A stretch of 64,000 bases of DNA from Bacillota bacterium (GCA_023443225.1 JAEZVF010000022.1:1-64000), one strand, 5' to 3'. Numbered from the stretch's first letter, positions 18,108-26,993 are shown. Made by a program: numbers and translations. The notes: a model not told the origin generated them from the letters alone.

Positions 18108-18949
18108 CAAAACAATATGGAAGTAAAATTGCCTGTGACCGTATTTCGATTACCTTTCAAAAGGGTGTTTATGGACTTCTTGGAGCAAATGGAGCTGGAA
18201 AAACGACCTTGATGCGCATGATGTGCGGTGTATTGATGCCGGAGTCCGGAACGATACGGTTCAACGGCATTGACGCAAGTCATGAGGATTATCGTGATGC
18301 ACTGGGATACTTACCGCAGAATTTCGGCTACTATCCTGAATTTTCAGCTCTTGATTTTTTGCTGTATATTGCGGCCTTAAAAGGGCTGCCGAAATCAAGA
18401 GCAAAAGAAAAAGCATGGGAGCTTTTAGAACAGGTATCCCTTGAAAAAGAAGCTAAGAAAAAGATTAAAACCTTTTCCGGGGGTATGAAGCAGCGGCTGG
18501 GAATTGCACAGTCTCTGCTGAACAATCCGAAAATCTTAATATTGGATGAACCGACTGCTGGTCTTGACCCGAAGGAGCGGGTGCGCTTCCGCAACTTAAT
18601 ATCACAGTTGGGCGCAGAGCGTATTGTACTTCTCTCCACGCATATTGTTTCAGATGTTGAACATATTGCAGGTACTATCCTTGTTATGAAGGACGGACAG
18701 CTGGTTCATCAGGGAACACGGGAGGAAATCATAAAGTCGATTGATGGCAAGGTTTGGGAATGTAAGTTATCCCAATCCGAAGCGGATAGTTTATGTGAAA
18801 AGTATCCGGTGATTAATTTGCGTCAGGAAAGCACAGGAGAAATATTCCTGCGTTTGGTTTCGGATGAAAAACCATACGCTTCGGCAATCAATACACAAGC
18901 GACATTAGAAGATTTATATCTATATTATTTCAGCGAGGTGATTGAATAA
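18083..18949 (+). CDS. ABC transporter ATP-binding protein
   Basis: A 288 aa ATPase of the CcmA-like export class. Walker A is GANGAGKTT, signature FSGGMKQR, Walker B ILILDEPTAGLD, switch His LLSTHIVSD. The C-terminal part (VWECKLSQ, RLVSDEKPYASAINTQATLEDLYLYY) closely parallels the ATPase at 31652-32506. GGAGG lies before the ATG, inside the end of the upstream gene. With the next gene it forms an exporter; substrate unknown, peptide antibiotic defence is one possibility. Confidence 0.9.
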   Translation: MELKLDRVTKQYGSKIACDRISITFQKGVYGLLGANGAGKTTLMRMMCGVLMPESGTIRFNGIDASHEDYRDALGYLPQNFGYYPEFSALDFLLYIAALKGLPKSRAKEKAWELLEQVSLEKEAKKKIKTFSGGMKQRLGIAQSLLNNPKILILDEPTAGLDPKERVRFRNLISQLGAERIVLLSTHIVSDVEHIAGTILVMKDGQLVHQGTREEIIKSIDGKVWECKLSQSEADSLCEKYPVINLRQESTGEIFLRLVSDEKPYASAINTQATLEDLYLYYFSEVIE

Positions 18950-20166
18950 TGAAGGCATTTTGGAACTTAGTTGGCTTTGAATATAAAAAAATTTTGTGTA
19001 AGAGAAGCGTACAAGTCATCCTGCTTCTTTCCTTCCTCCTAACGGCCTTCAGCGTACCTGCAACGCTCCTGGGCGACTATTATATGGATGGTAAACCCTA
19101 CGAATCCAATTATGACTCAATGGTCAAGGATAGAGGCTATGCCCGCGCGCTTTCGGGACGCTCGCTGGATACAGGATTAATTATGGAAGCAGTGAATGCA
19201 TATGCACAGATTCCGGAGGTGGAGGTATATCAATCTACGCAGGAATACCAAACCATTGCACGGCCATATAGTCAAATTTACGGAACAATCCGTAGTGTTT
19301 TCAATACGGCCTCCAAACGCTTTAATATGGAGGATTTTCAAGTGCTGAACGAAGTACAGGCGAATGCCTATTACAGCACCCGACATGAAAAGCTGGCGCA
19401 GTATATTCAGCAAACGCACATGAGTGATAAAGCGAAAGAACGAGTACTGGCGATGGATGAACAGATAAAAACACCACTTATGTTTTCTTATACAGACGGC
19501 TACGCCCGCTATTTTGTAATGATCAATACGCTTGGTTTGTTCTCTGCGTTTGTCATGGCGGTTTGTATCGCGCCGCTGTTTTCCGGAGAATACACCTCCG
19601 GTACGGATCAGCTCATTTTGTCTGCCAAGCATGGAAAAAACAGACTTATTGCAGCAAAGCTATTTACCGGCTTTTCCCTGACGGCGATCTTTGGTCTGGC
19701 TCAGCTTGCATTCGCCTTTTGTCTGTCTATGGCTATATTTGGTTCGGACGGCGGCAGTGCGCCCTTGCAATTGTATATGATCCAGTCCCCGTATCCTCTT
19801 ACCATGACACAAACCGTACTGCTACTTACGGTTGTTAGCTTGTTTGCCTACCTGATGACGACAGCGATTACTATGCTGCTTTCCGCAAAGCTGAAATCCC
19901 CCTTTGGTGTAATTGTTTTGGTGAGCGTTTTGCTGATTACTCCTATGCTGGGAAGTGTTTCGGAACAAAATATCCTGCTATATAACCTGTATCATCTTTT
20001 CCCAACGCAAATGACCTCTCTTGCGTCTGCGGTAGATGTGATACAATATGAATTCGGAAGTTTTGTGTTCCCGCCTTATAAAGCTCTTCCTTTATTTGCA
20101 CTTGCAATCAGTGCTCTGATGACACCTTTTTCGTATCGTGCGTTTAAAAAGCATCAGATTGGATAA
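18949..20166 (+). CDS. ABC-2 type permease of the sigma-ABC module
   Basis: A 405 aa membrane protein with one N-terminal helix (VQVILLLSFLLTAFSVPA), a ~150-residue extracytoplasmic part, and five or six C-terminal helices (LFSAFVMAVCIAPLFSGEY; FGVIVLVSVLLI). This layout is typical of ABC-2 exporters. Its ATG overlaps the stop of the ATPase gene. The permease at 30504-31646 has the same layout. Codons are G+C-rich compared with genes on either side. Confidence 0.82.
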   Translation: MKAFWNLVGFEYKKILCKRSVQVILLLSFLLTAFSVPATLLGDYYMDGKPYESNYDSMVKDRGYARALSGRSLDTGLIMEAVNAYAQIPEVEVYQSTQEYQTIARPYSQIYGTIRSVFNTASKRFNMEDFQVLNEVQANAYYSTRHEKLAQYIQQTHMSDKAKERVLAMDEQIKTPLMFSYTDGYARYFVMINTLGLFSAFVMAVCIAPLFSGEYTSGTDQLILSAKHGKNRLIAAKLFTGFSLTAIFGLAQLAFAFCLSMAIFGSDGGSAPLQLYMIQSPYPLTMTQTVLLLTVVSLFAYLMTTAITMLLSAKLKSPFGVIVLVSVLLITPMLGSVSEQNILLYNLYHLFPTQMTSLASAVDVIQYEFGSFVFPPYKALPLFALAISALMTPFSYRAFKKHQIG

Positions 20167-20255
20167 TGCAATGTGCTACAGTGGAATTGCAACGTCCCTA
20201 AATAGAATTATGATACTTCAACTACATTTTTATTCCAATTTCATGTTGTTTCGTG

Positions 20256-20261
20256 TATAAT
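20256..20261 (+). promoter_or_regulatory. Probable -10 element for the AIM24-family gene
   Basis: TATAAT with a weak TTCCAA 17 bases upstream, about 40 bases before the gene. Confidence 0.4.
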
Positions 20262-20298
20262 TAAATGGAAGTAAAAAAATTGAGGAGGTAGTAAATTT

Positions 20299-20979
20299 AT
20301 GAGGTATGAAATTCATGGGGAGCCACTTCCCGTAGTAACCTGTTTTGTTAATCCTGGAGAAACTCTAATCACTGAAAGTGGATCCATGGCTTGGATGTCC
20401 CCGAATATGAAGATGGAAACAACGACCAATGGTGGAATTGGAAAAGCTTTAGGCAGAATGTTTTCTGGAGACTCCATTTTTCAGAACAAGTATACTGCTA
20501 ACGGTGGCGAGGGTATGATTGCATTTGCATCCAGTTTTCCAGGATCCATTCGTGCATTAAACATTAGCCCAGGAAACAATATGATTGTTCAAAAATCAGC
20601 ATTCCTAGCATCAGAAGCCGGTGTTACTTTGTCCTTACATTTTCAAAAGAAACTAGGTGCTGGTTTCTTTGGCGGAGAAGGATTTATCATGCAGAAATTA
20701 TCTGGTAATGGTACTGCATTTATTGAAATTGATGGTTCTGCTATGGAATACGAACTGCAGGCTGGACAATCCATGGTGATTGATACCGGTTATCTGGCTG
20801 CAATGACAGAAAGCTGTACTCTTGATATTCAAACCGTACCAGGAGTAAAGAATATGTTCTTTGGAGGAGAAGGTGTCTTTAATACAGTTGTGACTGGCCC
20901 AGGTAAAATCATTTTACAGACCATGCCGATAAGTAACGTTGCAGCTACATTAAGACCATTTTTCCCATCTGCGAAATAA
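20299..20979 (+). CDS. AIM24 / TIGR00266 family protein
   Basis: A 226 aa cytosolic beta-rich protein of a widespread family without an agreed function. Visible hallmarks are a start of the kind MRYEIHGEPLPVVTC, the Gly-rich GGIGKALGRMFSGDS segment, SGNGTAFIEIDG, and the C-terminal GEGVFNTVVTGPGKIILQT. The fold is related to the TRAP-like double-stranded beta roll. AGGAGG lies about 11 bases before the ATG. It is a single gene between the GC-rich sigma-ABC module and an inverted-repeat element. Confidence 0.9.
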   Translation: MRYEIHGEPLPVVTCFVNPGETLITESGSMAWMSPNMKMETTTNGGIGKALGRMFSGDSIFQNKYTANGGEGMIAFASSFPGSIRALNISPGNNMIVQKSAFLASEAGVTLSLHFQKKLGAGFFGGEGFIMQKLSGNGTAFIEIDGSAMEYELQAGQSMVIDTGYLAAMTESCTLDIQTVPGVKNMFFGGEGVFNTVVTGPGKIILQTMPISNVAATLRPFFPSAK

Positions 20980-20990
20980 GGTATTAAAGC

Positions 20991-21264
20991 ACGCTTTGCC
21001 TTGTAGGAAATGAAACTCGAAGAGTATCTTGGCATATATTTGTGTTCGGAATAAGAATCTGATGTTTCTAATACCTTGCTAATCGTTTATAACATCCCTG
21101 TGGAACGCGAACTCGGCGGCGTAAAAAGCCGCCTCAAACATCACGTTCCTCAGGGATTGGCACGATTACCAAGGTATAAGAAACATTGCAGATTCTTCTA
21201 AACTTACACAAATTATATGCCAAGATACTCTTCGAGTTGTTTTTACCTCTTTGTGGCAAAGCTG
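20991..21264. repeat. Long imperfect inverted repeat (MITE-like or large hairpin)
   Basis: Two ~125-base arms pair imperfectly. From the outside: GCTTTGCC/GGCAAAGC, then AACTCGAAGAGTATCTTGGC at 21014 with its complement ending at 21238, then AGAATCTG, ATGTTTCT, ATACCTTG and TAATCG blocks, TCCCTG/CAGGGA and GGAACG/CGTTCC, with a perfect GGCGGC-gtaaaaa-GCCGCC tip at 21115-21133. No gene is encoded. The rest of the gap to 21497 has two copies of a short repeat. Confidence 0.8.
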
Positions 21265-21308
21265 ACTATGAAATTAGCTGGGGTTTAATATATCTTGAAC
21301 AAAAACAC

Positions 21309-21410
21309 TTTCATGATTTTGTTGATCCAGTTTTGCGCTTTCATTATATCATGAACGTAAAAGCTTTCATGATCTTCTTGATCAGATTTCCGCTTTAATT
21401 TTCATAATTG
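21309..21410. repeat. Two tandem copies of a ~56-base repeat (third copy near 51.6 kb)
   Basis: TTTCATGAT begins copies at 21309 and 21365, each followed by TTTTGTTGATC or CTTCTTGATC and a CGCTTTMA block. Part of the unit (ATCATGAACGTAAAAG at 21349) is also found near 51620, where it is again followed by TTCATGATCTTGTTG. The ATCATGAA...TTCATGAT portion is an inverted repeat. Confidence 0.6.
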
Positions 21411-21497
21411 ATAAATATATTTTTCAGGAAAACATTACTTATATAATCAATACTTTTAGGACTACAAAGTGTACGTTATTATACGATAGTAAGTATA

Positions 21498-22457
21498 CTA
21501 TTGTCTCACAATGTTACGTTCTTCGCCTTGTAGGTAGGCTTGAATGTTAGCGTATACTTCATCTACACAACGTTTTCTTGCTTCTACAGTTGCCCAGGCA
21601 ATGTGAGGCGTTATAATTAGTTTGGTACTATCTTTGATTCTTAGCAATGGGTTGTCCGGTAACATTGGTTCAACTTTAATTACATCCAGACCGGCACCGG
21701 CTATAGTATTTGATTCAAGTGCATCTGCCAAAGCATCTTCATTTACAATCGGTCCTCTGCCGAGATTTAATAAAATAGCCGATTTCTTCATTTTCTGAAA
21801 AGCTTCTTTATCTATTAAATTCTCGGTTGTACTGTTTAGAGGAGCATGGATGGATATGATGTCTGAGGTTTGTAATAAAGTAGTAAAGTCCACTTGATGA
21901 TAAGAGGGATTGACATTCTTCCCGGAAGTTGAATAATATATTACCTTACAGCCAAACCCCTTAGCAAGCTCTGCTACGCTTCTTCCGATTTCGCCTAATC
22001 CAATGATCCCCCAAGTCTTACCACTAAGCTCATTGAAACTCTTATCAAAACGGCTGAAGATATCACTTTTTACATATTCCCCACTTTTTACGAAATGGTC
22101 ATAAAAAGAAAGCTTTTCATAGATGTAAAAGAGTAAAGCAAAGGTATGCTGAACTACAGATTGGGTAGAATATCCCTTTACATTGGTTACTGTTATATTG
22201 CGATGATTCGTATAAGCAAAATCTACTATATTTGTACCAGTACCGGTTATGCATATCAGTTTGACGTTTTTTGCTTTACTAAGTGTTTCTTCATTCATTG
22301 GTATCTTATTTACAATGATGATATCTGCATCTTTGATACGTTCAGAATTCTCTTCTGCTTCTGATTTGCTGTACCTTTCCACTTCTCCTAATTCATTAAA
22401 TCTTGATAAATCCATATCGACACCTAACGTATCGGTTTCCATGAATACAATTTTCAT
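21498..22457 (-). CDS. D-2-hydroxyacid dehydrogenase (NAD-dependent)
   Basis: A 319 aa oxidoreductase that likely interconverts a 2-keto acid and its D-2-hydroxy acid, such as hydroxypyruvate/glycerate. It has the Rossmann loop GLGEIGRSVAEL near residue 153, the Arg in LNLGRGPIVNEDAL near 235, and the catalytic His in ITPHIAWATVEA near 285. Substrate cannot be fixed by sequence alone; glycerate dehydrogenase is the best guess. It lies 32 bases downstream of trpS on the same strand and probably shares its transcript, though the two have no evident metabolic link. Confidence 0.88.
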   Translation of the reverse strand: MKIVFMETDTLGVDMDLSRFNELGEVERYSKSEAEENSERIKDADIIIVNKIPMNEETLSKAKNVKLICITGTGTNIVDFAYTNHRNITVTNVKGYSTQSVVQHTFALLFYIYEKLSFYDHFVKSGEYVKSDIFSRFDKSFNELSGKTWGIIGLGEIGRSVAELAKGFGCKVIYYSTSGKNVNPSYHQVDFTTLLQTSDIISIHAPLNSTTENLIDKEAFQKMKKSAILLNLGRGPIVNEDALADALESNTIAGAGLDVIKVEPMLPDNPLLRIKDSTKLIITPHIAWATVEARKRCVDEVYANIQAYLQGEERNIVRQ

Positions 22458-22489
22458 TTCTTGTAATCATCCCTTTCTTCTATTGTGAA

Positions 22490-23494
22490 TTAACGGATTT
22501 TCTCTGGGAATCCTACTTTTTTCTGCACCTTACGTAAGGTCTTATTTGCAAAATAAGACGCTTTTTCACCGTTCTCTTTGATGATTCCATCAATATAGGC
22601 CTTGTCCTTCGTCAGGTCAGCAACCCTGTCTTGAATTGGTTTTAATACGGAAACAACTGCTTCTCCAACAGCCAGTTTAAAATCCCCATAACCCTTTCCA
22701 TCGAATTCTTTAACAACATCTTCAACTGATTTATTGGTGGCAGAACTATAGATATCGATCAGATTACGAATTCCTGGTTTATCCTCGGAATAACGGATTT
22801 CATTATCGGAGTCGGTTACTGCACGTTTAAATTTACGGATAATGGAGTCTGGATCATCCATAAGATAAATGCTGGCATTGATATTTTCATCTGATTTTGA
22901 CATTTTTTTCGTAGGTTCCTGAAGACTCATGATCTTAGCTCCAACTTTACCGATATAGGGTTCTGGAAGAGTAAATACGTCTCCATATATATTGTTAAAA
23001 CGTTCTGCAATATCTCTGGTTATTTCAAGATGCTGTTTTTGATCCACACCAACTGGCACCACGTCAGACTGAAAAAGTAGTATATCCGCCGCCATCAAGA
23101 CCGGATACGTAAATAACCCTGAATTGATGTTATCGGAATGCTTTGCAGATTTGTCCTTAAATTGAGTCATTCTGTTTAGTTCACCCATATAAGTAAAACA
23201 ATTTAAGATCCAGTTTAACTCTGCATGTGCAGATACGTGGGACTGATAATAAATACAGTTTTTAATTGGGTCCAAACCGGCTGCAATATAGAGAGTCAAT
23301 AACGCTCTCGATCTTTTTCTAAGCTCTGCAGGATCTTGTCTAACTGTAATTGAATGCAAATCTACTACGGAATAAAAACATTGGTATTCATCGTCTAGTG
23401 TAATCCAATTCTTTAATGCTCCCAAATAATTGCCCAAAGTAAGATTACCTGTAGCTTGCATTCCACTAAATAAAGTCTTTTTTCCATCTATCAT
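22490..23494 (-). CDS. trpS: Tryptophanyl-tRNA synthetase
   Basis: Charges tRNA-Trp. Class I motifs are present: GMQATGNLTLGNYLGA (the HIGH region) at residues 11-26 and KKMSKSDEN (KMSKS) near 195-203; the AVDLHSITV and PVGVDQKQHLE segments are typical. Length is 334 aa. AGGAG lies before the ATG. The gene has its own promoter and an attenuator-like leader that carries a T-box core but appears to lack the specifier region. Confidence 0.96.
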   Translation of the reverse strand: MIDGKKTLFSGMQATGNLTLGNYLGALKNWITLDDEYQCFYSVVDLHSITVRQDPAELRKRSRALLTLYIAAGLDPIKNCIYYQSHVSAHAELNWILNCFTYMGELNRMTQFKDKSAKHSDNINSGLFTYPVLMAADILLFQSDVVPVGVDQKQHLEITRDIAERFNNIYGDVFTLPEPYIGKVGAKIMSLQEPTKKMSKSDENINASIYLMDDPDSIIRKFKRAVTDSDNEIRYSEDKPGIRNLIDIYSSATNKSVEDVVKEFDGKGYGDFKLAVGEAVVSVLKPIQDRVADLTKDKAYIDGIIKENGEKASYFANKTLRKVQKKVGFPEKIR

Positions 23495-23529
23495 CTTAAT
23501 AAACTCCTTCTATAATTTATTTTACCTTA

Positions 23530-23690
23530 ATACTTCCCAAGCCAAACCCTACAAAATAAAAAACTTCTGGCACAGTAATATCTACTGGGACAAAAGTTAA
23601 TATACTTCTGTGGTACCACCGGCAGCTCTCTGAAAATAAAATGTCTATTCCTATTATTCTTAACCATAGGAATTCTATTTCTAATTGATT
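23530..23690 (-). ncRNA. Truncated T-box leader of trpS
   Basis: Reading the minus strand: a stem I start like that of the leuS leader (AATAGACA..., CAGAGAGCTGCCGG), joined directly to the T-box core TGGTACCACAG (23607-23617), then a terminator hairpin (ACTTTTGTCCCAGTA with TACTGTGCCAGAAGT) and a T-run at about 23551-23600. Only about 70 bases lie between the predicted start of transcription and the T-box, against about 230 in the leuS leader. The distal loop, the specifier loop and stems II/III appear to be missing. Confidence 0.7.
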
Positions 23691-23692
23691 TT

Positions 23693-23721
23693 AGTATATC
23701 TTTGTTATTTATAAAAGTCAA
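23693..23721 (-). promoter_or_regulatory. Promoter of trpS
   Basis: On the minus strand TTGACT and TATACT are 17 bases apart, just upstream of the T-box leader. Confidence 0.7.
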
Positions 23722-23877
23722 CTACTAACTAGCGTTTGACTAACTACTAACTAGCAAGTTTAAATGCGGATTATGAAATACTTCTAGCACATGCCCTATG
23801 GTTCATGTTATAATAAAAAACAGAATAAGGAATCGAAAGCTCACTTTTCGTATTCCGATTGACGAAGGAGGGACTGA

Positions 23878-24357
23878 ATGAAACAAATTGCTAGCTTTAC
23901 CATTGATCATATGAAATTATTAAGAGGAATTTATGTGTCAAGAAAAGATAAGGTTGGTTTAGAAGTACTCACTACCTTTGATATTCGAATGACTCGACCG
24001 AATTTTGAACCAGTTATGAACACTGCGGAGATTCATGCAATAGAACATCTAGCTGCTACCTACCTTAGAAACCATATAGAATATGCAGCAAAAACCATTT
24101 ATTTTGGACCAATGGGTTGTAGAACTGGTTTTTATCTCATTCTTGCTGGAGATTATGAGTCGAAAGATATTGTAGCCTTGCTAACTGAAATGTTCGAATT
24201 TATTCGGGATTATACAGGTGAAATTCCAGGTGCTACTGCAGAAAACTGCGGAAATTATTTAGATTTGAATTTAAAAATGTCAAACTATTTAGCCGATCGA
24301 TTTTTAAAAGAAGTGTTATATTGTCTTGAAGATGCAAACTTAAATTATCCAACGTAA
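23878..24357 (+). CDS. luxS: S-ribosylhomocysteine lyase
   Basis: Cleaves S-ribosylhomocysteine to homocysteine and DPD, the precursor of autoinducer-2, in the activated methyl cycle. The metal ligands are visible: His53 and His57 in EIHAIEHL and Cys124 in ENCGNYLDL; the catalytic Cys81 is in GPMGCRTGFY. Length is 159 aa, as usual. AAGGAGGG precedes the ATG. TATAAT at 23809 may be its -10 element. It is a single gene with its own terminator. No pfs gene is adjacent. Confidence 0.96.
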   Translation: MKQIASFTIDHMKLLRGIYVSRKDKVGLEVLTTFDIRMTRPNFEPVMNTAEIHAIEHLAATYLRNHIEYAAKTIYFGPMGCRTGFYLILAGDYESKDIVALLTEMFEFIRDYTGEIPGATAENCGNYLDLNLKMSNYLADRFLKEVLYCLEDANLNYPT

Positions 24358-24421
24358 CTAACAAGGCTGTCTATAACTAACTAGAGCCTTAAAGGATATG
24401 ACATCCTAACCTTATCAACTA

Positions 24422-24472
24422 AAACCGGGTTCGTAATATAAGCAATAGCCTGCATTACGAACCCGGCTTTTT
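24422..24472. terminator. Terminator between luxS and the converging chemoreceptor gene
   Basis: ACCGGGTTCGTAAT pairs with ATTACGAACCCGGC around an ~18-base loop, followed by TTTTT; the A-rich start also suits the other direction. Confidence 0.88.
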
Positions 24473-24480
24473 ATTCAAGA

Positions 24481-25998
24481 TTAAGTATTTAATTTTAAAT
24501 ACTTATCCAGTTTATGAGAAGTCCCTATTACTTCATCCAGTAACTTCTTCGATTCTTCCACATGATCACTGTTTCTTTTGCTCATTTCAGTTACTTCCTG
24601 AGATTCCGCCAAAACTTCTTCACTTGCAGCTGATATCTGGCTAATATTATCGACAATAGAATTATTGGAATTTAACAAACCGGATATCATCGTTCCAATG
24701 GAATTAATGTCATCTGTTAAAACACCGATATTGCTACTAATACCTTCAAAATTAGAAGATGCTGTTTCTATCAATTTCCCTTGGTTTTCAGTAGCATGAA
24801 TGGATTCCTGCACTGTCGTAGTAGCTACTATTGCATTTTGATTCAGTTCATCTACAATGACAGTTATCTCTTCCATTGATTTTCTAGTTTGTTCCGCTAA
24901 TTCACGAATCTGATCAGCAACAACAGCAAATCCTTTTCCTGCTTCTCCTGCTCTTGCACTTTCTATGGAAGCATTCAGTGCAAGCAGGTTGGTCTTGCTA
25001 GAAATATCAAAAATAAGTTTAGCAATCTCCTGAACTTCTTTGGTTCTGCCCTGAAGTGTATTCATCGAATCCATAACCACTGAATTGGTCTTAGCAATTG
25101 AACCAGACTGTTCTTTTAGTTCAAGCATTAGATTTAGATTGTCGGATACTGCATGAGAAGATTGCTCTGCAATACCTACAATATTTTGTGTATAATTTGA
25201 GGTTTCTGTGATTGCCTCTTGAATACTCTGTGTCATAATCGTCTGTTCTTGAATGTTCTCTGCTGTAAGCTGTGCACTTTTTGATATTCCCAAAACTGAA
25301 TTGTGAACGACCTCCGTGGATTGCTCCAGTTCATCCACCAGCTTACCAACTTCTGTTGTGCCTTCTTGTACCATACCTGCAATCTGTAAGACATCTTTTA
25401 ACATGTACTCTCCCACTTGCTTCTCTTCTTCCAGAGTGCTCATGGCATCATGATTAAAACGATAGAGTACCTTTGAGACATAATAGATTGCGATTAATAA
25501 TAAGGTTAATATAATAATTTCAAATATATAAGACTCAATTGTATTCTCTGTAACTGTATTAGAAAAACGTACAACTCTTATTGCATTCGTAATAGCTACG
25601 AGTCCAATTAGAATTTTCATCAACTTTCTATCAAAATATGAAATACATGGTATCAGAATTATTACTATGTATAAAGACTCAAATGAGTTGTAGTTAAAGA
25701 TTATCATAAAGGAATAGGATACGAGAAAACTCAAAGGCACTATATATTTAACCTTATCTATCATTGATTTTCTTCTCGAAATAATGAAACATACAATGAT
25801 CGATATAAGAGTGAAACCTACTTTAACATATTCATATACATCTGATTCTTTCTGAACAAAAATTTGTAACATAGAAAACAGGAGAATTAAGGTTGAAATA
25901 ACAAGCATATATCTTACAATTATCGTATTCGCAAGCTTAACCTTTTCCCCTTTATTACTATATTTTCTTTCCTTCACTTTGACTTCTAGATTATCCAT
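24481..25998 (-). CDS. Methyl-accepting chemotaxis protein with multi-pass membrane sensor
   Basis: A 505 aa receptor. About residues 25-200 hold five or six hydrophobic helices (TIIVRYMLVISTLILLFSMLQIF, IIILTLLLIAIYYVSKVLY) with no large external domain and no HAMP. The rest is a long coiled coil with the conserved hairpin tip (FDISSKTNLLALNASIESARAGEAGKGFAVVADQIRELAEQ) that binds CheA/CheW. The start at 25998 is chosen over an ATG 14 codons upstream because GGGAGG lies just before it. The ligand may be sensed within the membrane; unknown. Confidence 0.88.
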   Translation of the reverse strand: MDNLEVKVKERKYSNKGEKVKLANTIIVRYMLVISTLILLFSMLQIFVQKESDVYEYVKVGFTLISIIVCFIISRRKSMIDKVKYIVPLSFLVSYSFMIIFNYNSFESLYIVIILIPCISYFDRKLMKILIGLVAITNAIRVVRFSNTVTENTIESYIFEIIILTLLLIAIYYVSKVLYRFNHDAMSTLEEEKQVGEYMLKDVLQIAGMVQEGTTEVGKLVDELEQSTEVVHNSVLGISKSAQLTAENIQEQTIMTQSIQEAITETSNYTQNIVGIAEQSSHAVSDNLNLMLELKEQSGSIAKTNSVVMDSMNTLQGRTKEVQEIAKLIFDISSKTNLLALNASIESARAGEAGKGFAVVADQIRELAEQTRKSMEEITVIVDELNQNAIVATTTVQESIHATENQGKLIETASSNFEGISSNIGVLTDDINSIGTMISGLLNSNNSIVDNISQISAASEEVLAESQEVTEMSKRNSDHVEESKKLLDEVIGTSHKLDKYLKLNT

Positions 25999-26128
25999 CA
26001 TTACCTCCCATAAATCTTCTAATATGTTATAATAATACATCTTTAAATAAAATATGACAATAGCATTTCATGTAATAAATTTAAATTGTACGAATATAGT
26101 ATAATGATAAAACAGAATTGGAGAAGCC

Positions 26129-26671
26129 ATGGATAACAACGATAGGTTCAATGATGCCGCTAGAAAGTCTTCCGACAACGCAGATGGTATTAGCCATACC
26201 TTAGACATAATAAAAGCAGCATTTCCTTATCTTGACAGTCAGACACAGCAGACTATGGGGCTTGTTATAAAAACTGGAGAATTGTATGAATCCATACAAT
26301 CTATCAATCAGGAAGGCAGTGTAACTTCTTTAAGTATTAGGAAACAATCCATAGATATTGAAGCTTTATTAAATGGAATTCGTGATGTCTGTAACAAACA
26401 AGAGAAAGAACTTATAGATATCATATTAAACATTTTTAAAGCGAAAAACTTCTATCAAACATATACAACACTAACTGCTGCTATGGCCTCCCAATCTGAC
26501 AACTCAAATAATTCAGATGATACGGATAATACCGCTAGTTCAAGTAATCTAGGCAGTATGTTCGGGATGAATGGCAATGCGAATATGATGGAAGTATTAG
26601 AAGCATTCTTAACACCTGAGCAAAAAAGTACTTTTGATAATTTAAACATGATGTTTAGTGTAATGCAGTAA
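26129..26671 (+). CDS. Hypothetical protein, acidic, Asn/Ser-rich
   Basis: A 180 aa soluble protein, unrecognised. The start is polar, the middle is predicted helical (TLDIIKAAFPYLDSQTQQTMGLVIKTGELYESIQSI), a low-complexity Ser/Asn/Asp stretch lies near residues 127-145, and a helical end follows (LEAFLTPEQKSTFDNLNMMFSVMQ). A TATAAT at 26100 and GGAG five bases before the ATG support expression. It probably forms an operon with the next small gene, 41 bases downstream. Confidence 0.7.
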   Translation: MDNNDRFNDAARKSSDNADGISHTLDIIKAAFPYLDSQTQQTMGLVIKTGELYESIQSINQEGSVTSLSIRKQSIDIEALLNGIRDVCNKQEKELIDIILNIFKAKNFYQTYTTLTAAMASQSDNSNNSDDTDNTASSSNLGSMFGMNGNANMMEVLEAFLTPEQKSTFDNLNMMFSVMQ

Positions 26672-26712
26672 TGTAATGAAAGCCTGAAGAGCAGGCAGAT
26701 GGGAGAATATTT

Positions 26713-26988
26713 ATGAAAGATCTAAATTGGATGAATCACCCTGCTATGAAAAATATCGATGCAAGAAAGCTAGCTGTACTAATCGATTTAGCAAATGAAG
26801 CTGAGGGTATACCAACGGATAAGGCTCTACCTTTACTAATAAAGGCTAATGCAAAGATGAAGGCTTTAGGTTTGTCGTTTTCACAGGATGAGACAGATTT
26901 ATTAGTTGATATCTTGACCAAAGATATGTCGGAGGCCGATAAGAAAAAGGTAGAAATGATAAAAAAGCTTGCTATTAAGAATAAATAA
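26713..26988 (+). CDS. Hypothetical small helical protein
   Basis: A 91 aa soluble, mostly helical protein (MNHPAMKNIDARKLAVLIDLANEAEG, LSFSQDETDLLVDILTKDMSEADKKKVEMIKKL). No family function is known to me. GGGAG lies about seven bases before the ATG. It follows the preceding unknown gene and ends at a very long hairpin. The two proteins may act together; this is inferred only from position. Confidence 0.75.
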   Translation: MKDLNWMNHPAMKNIDARKLAVLIDLANEAEGIPTDKALPLLIKANAKMKALGLSFSQDETDLLVDILTKDMSEADKKKVEMIKKLAIKNK

Positions 26989-26993
26989 AGAAA

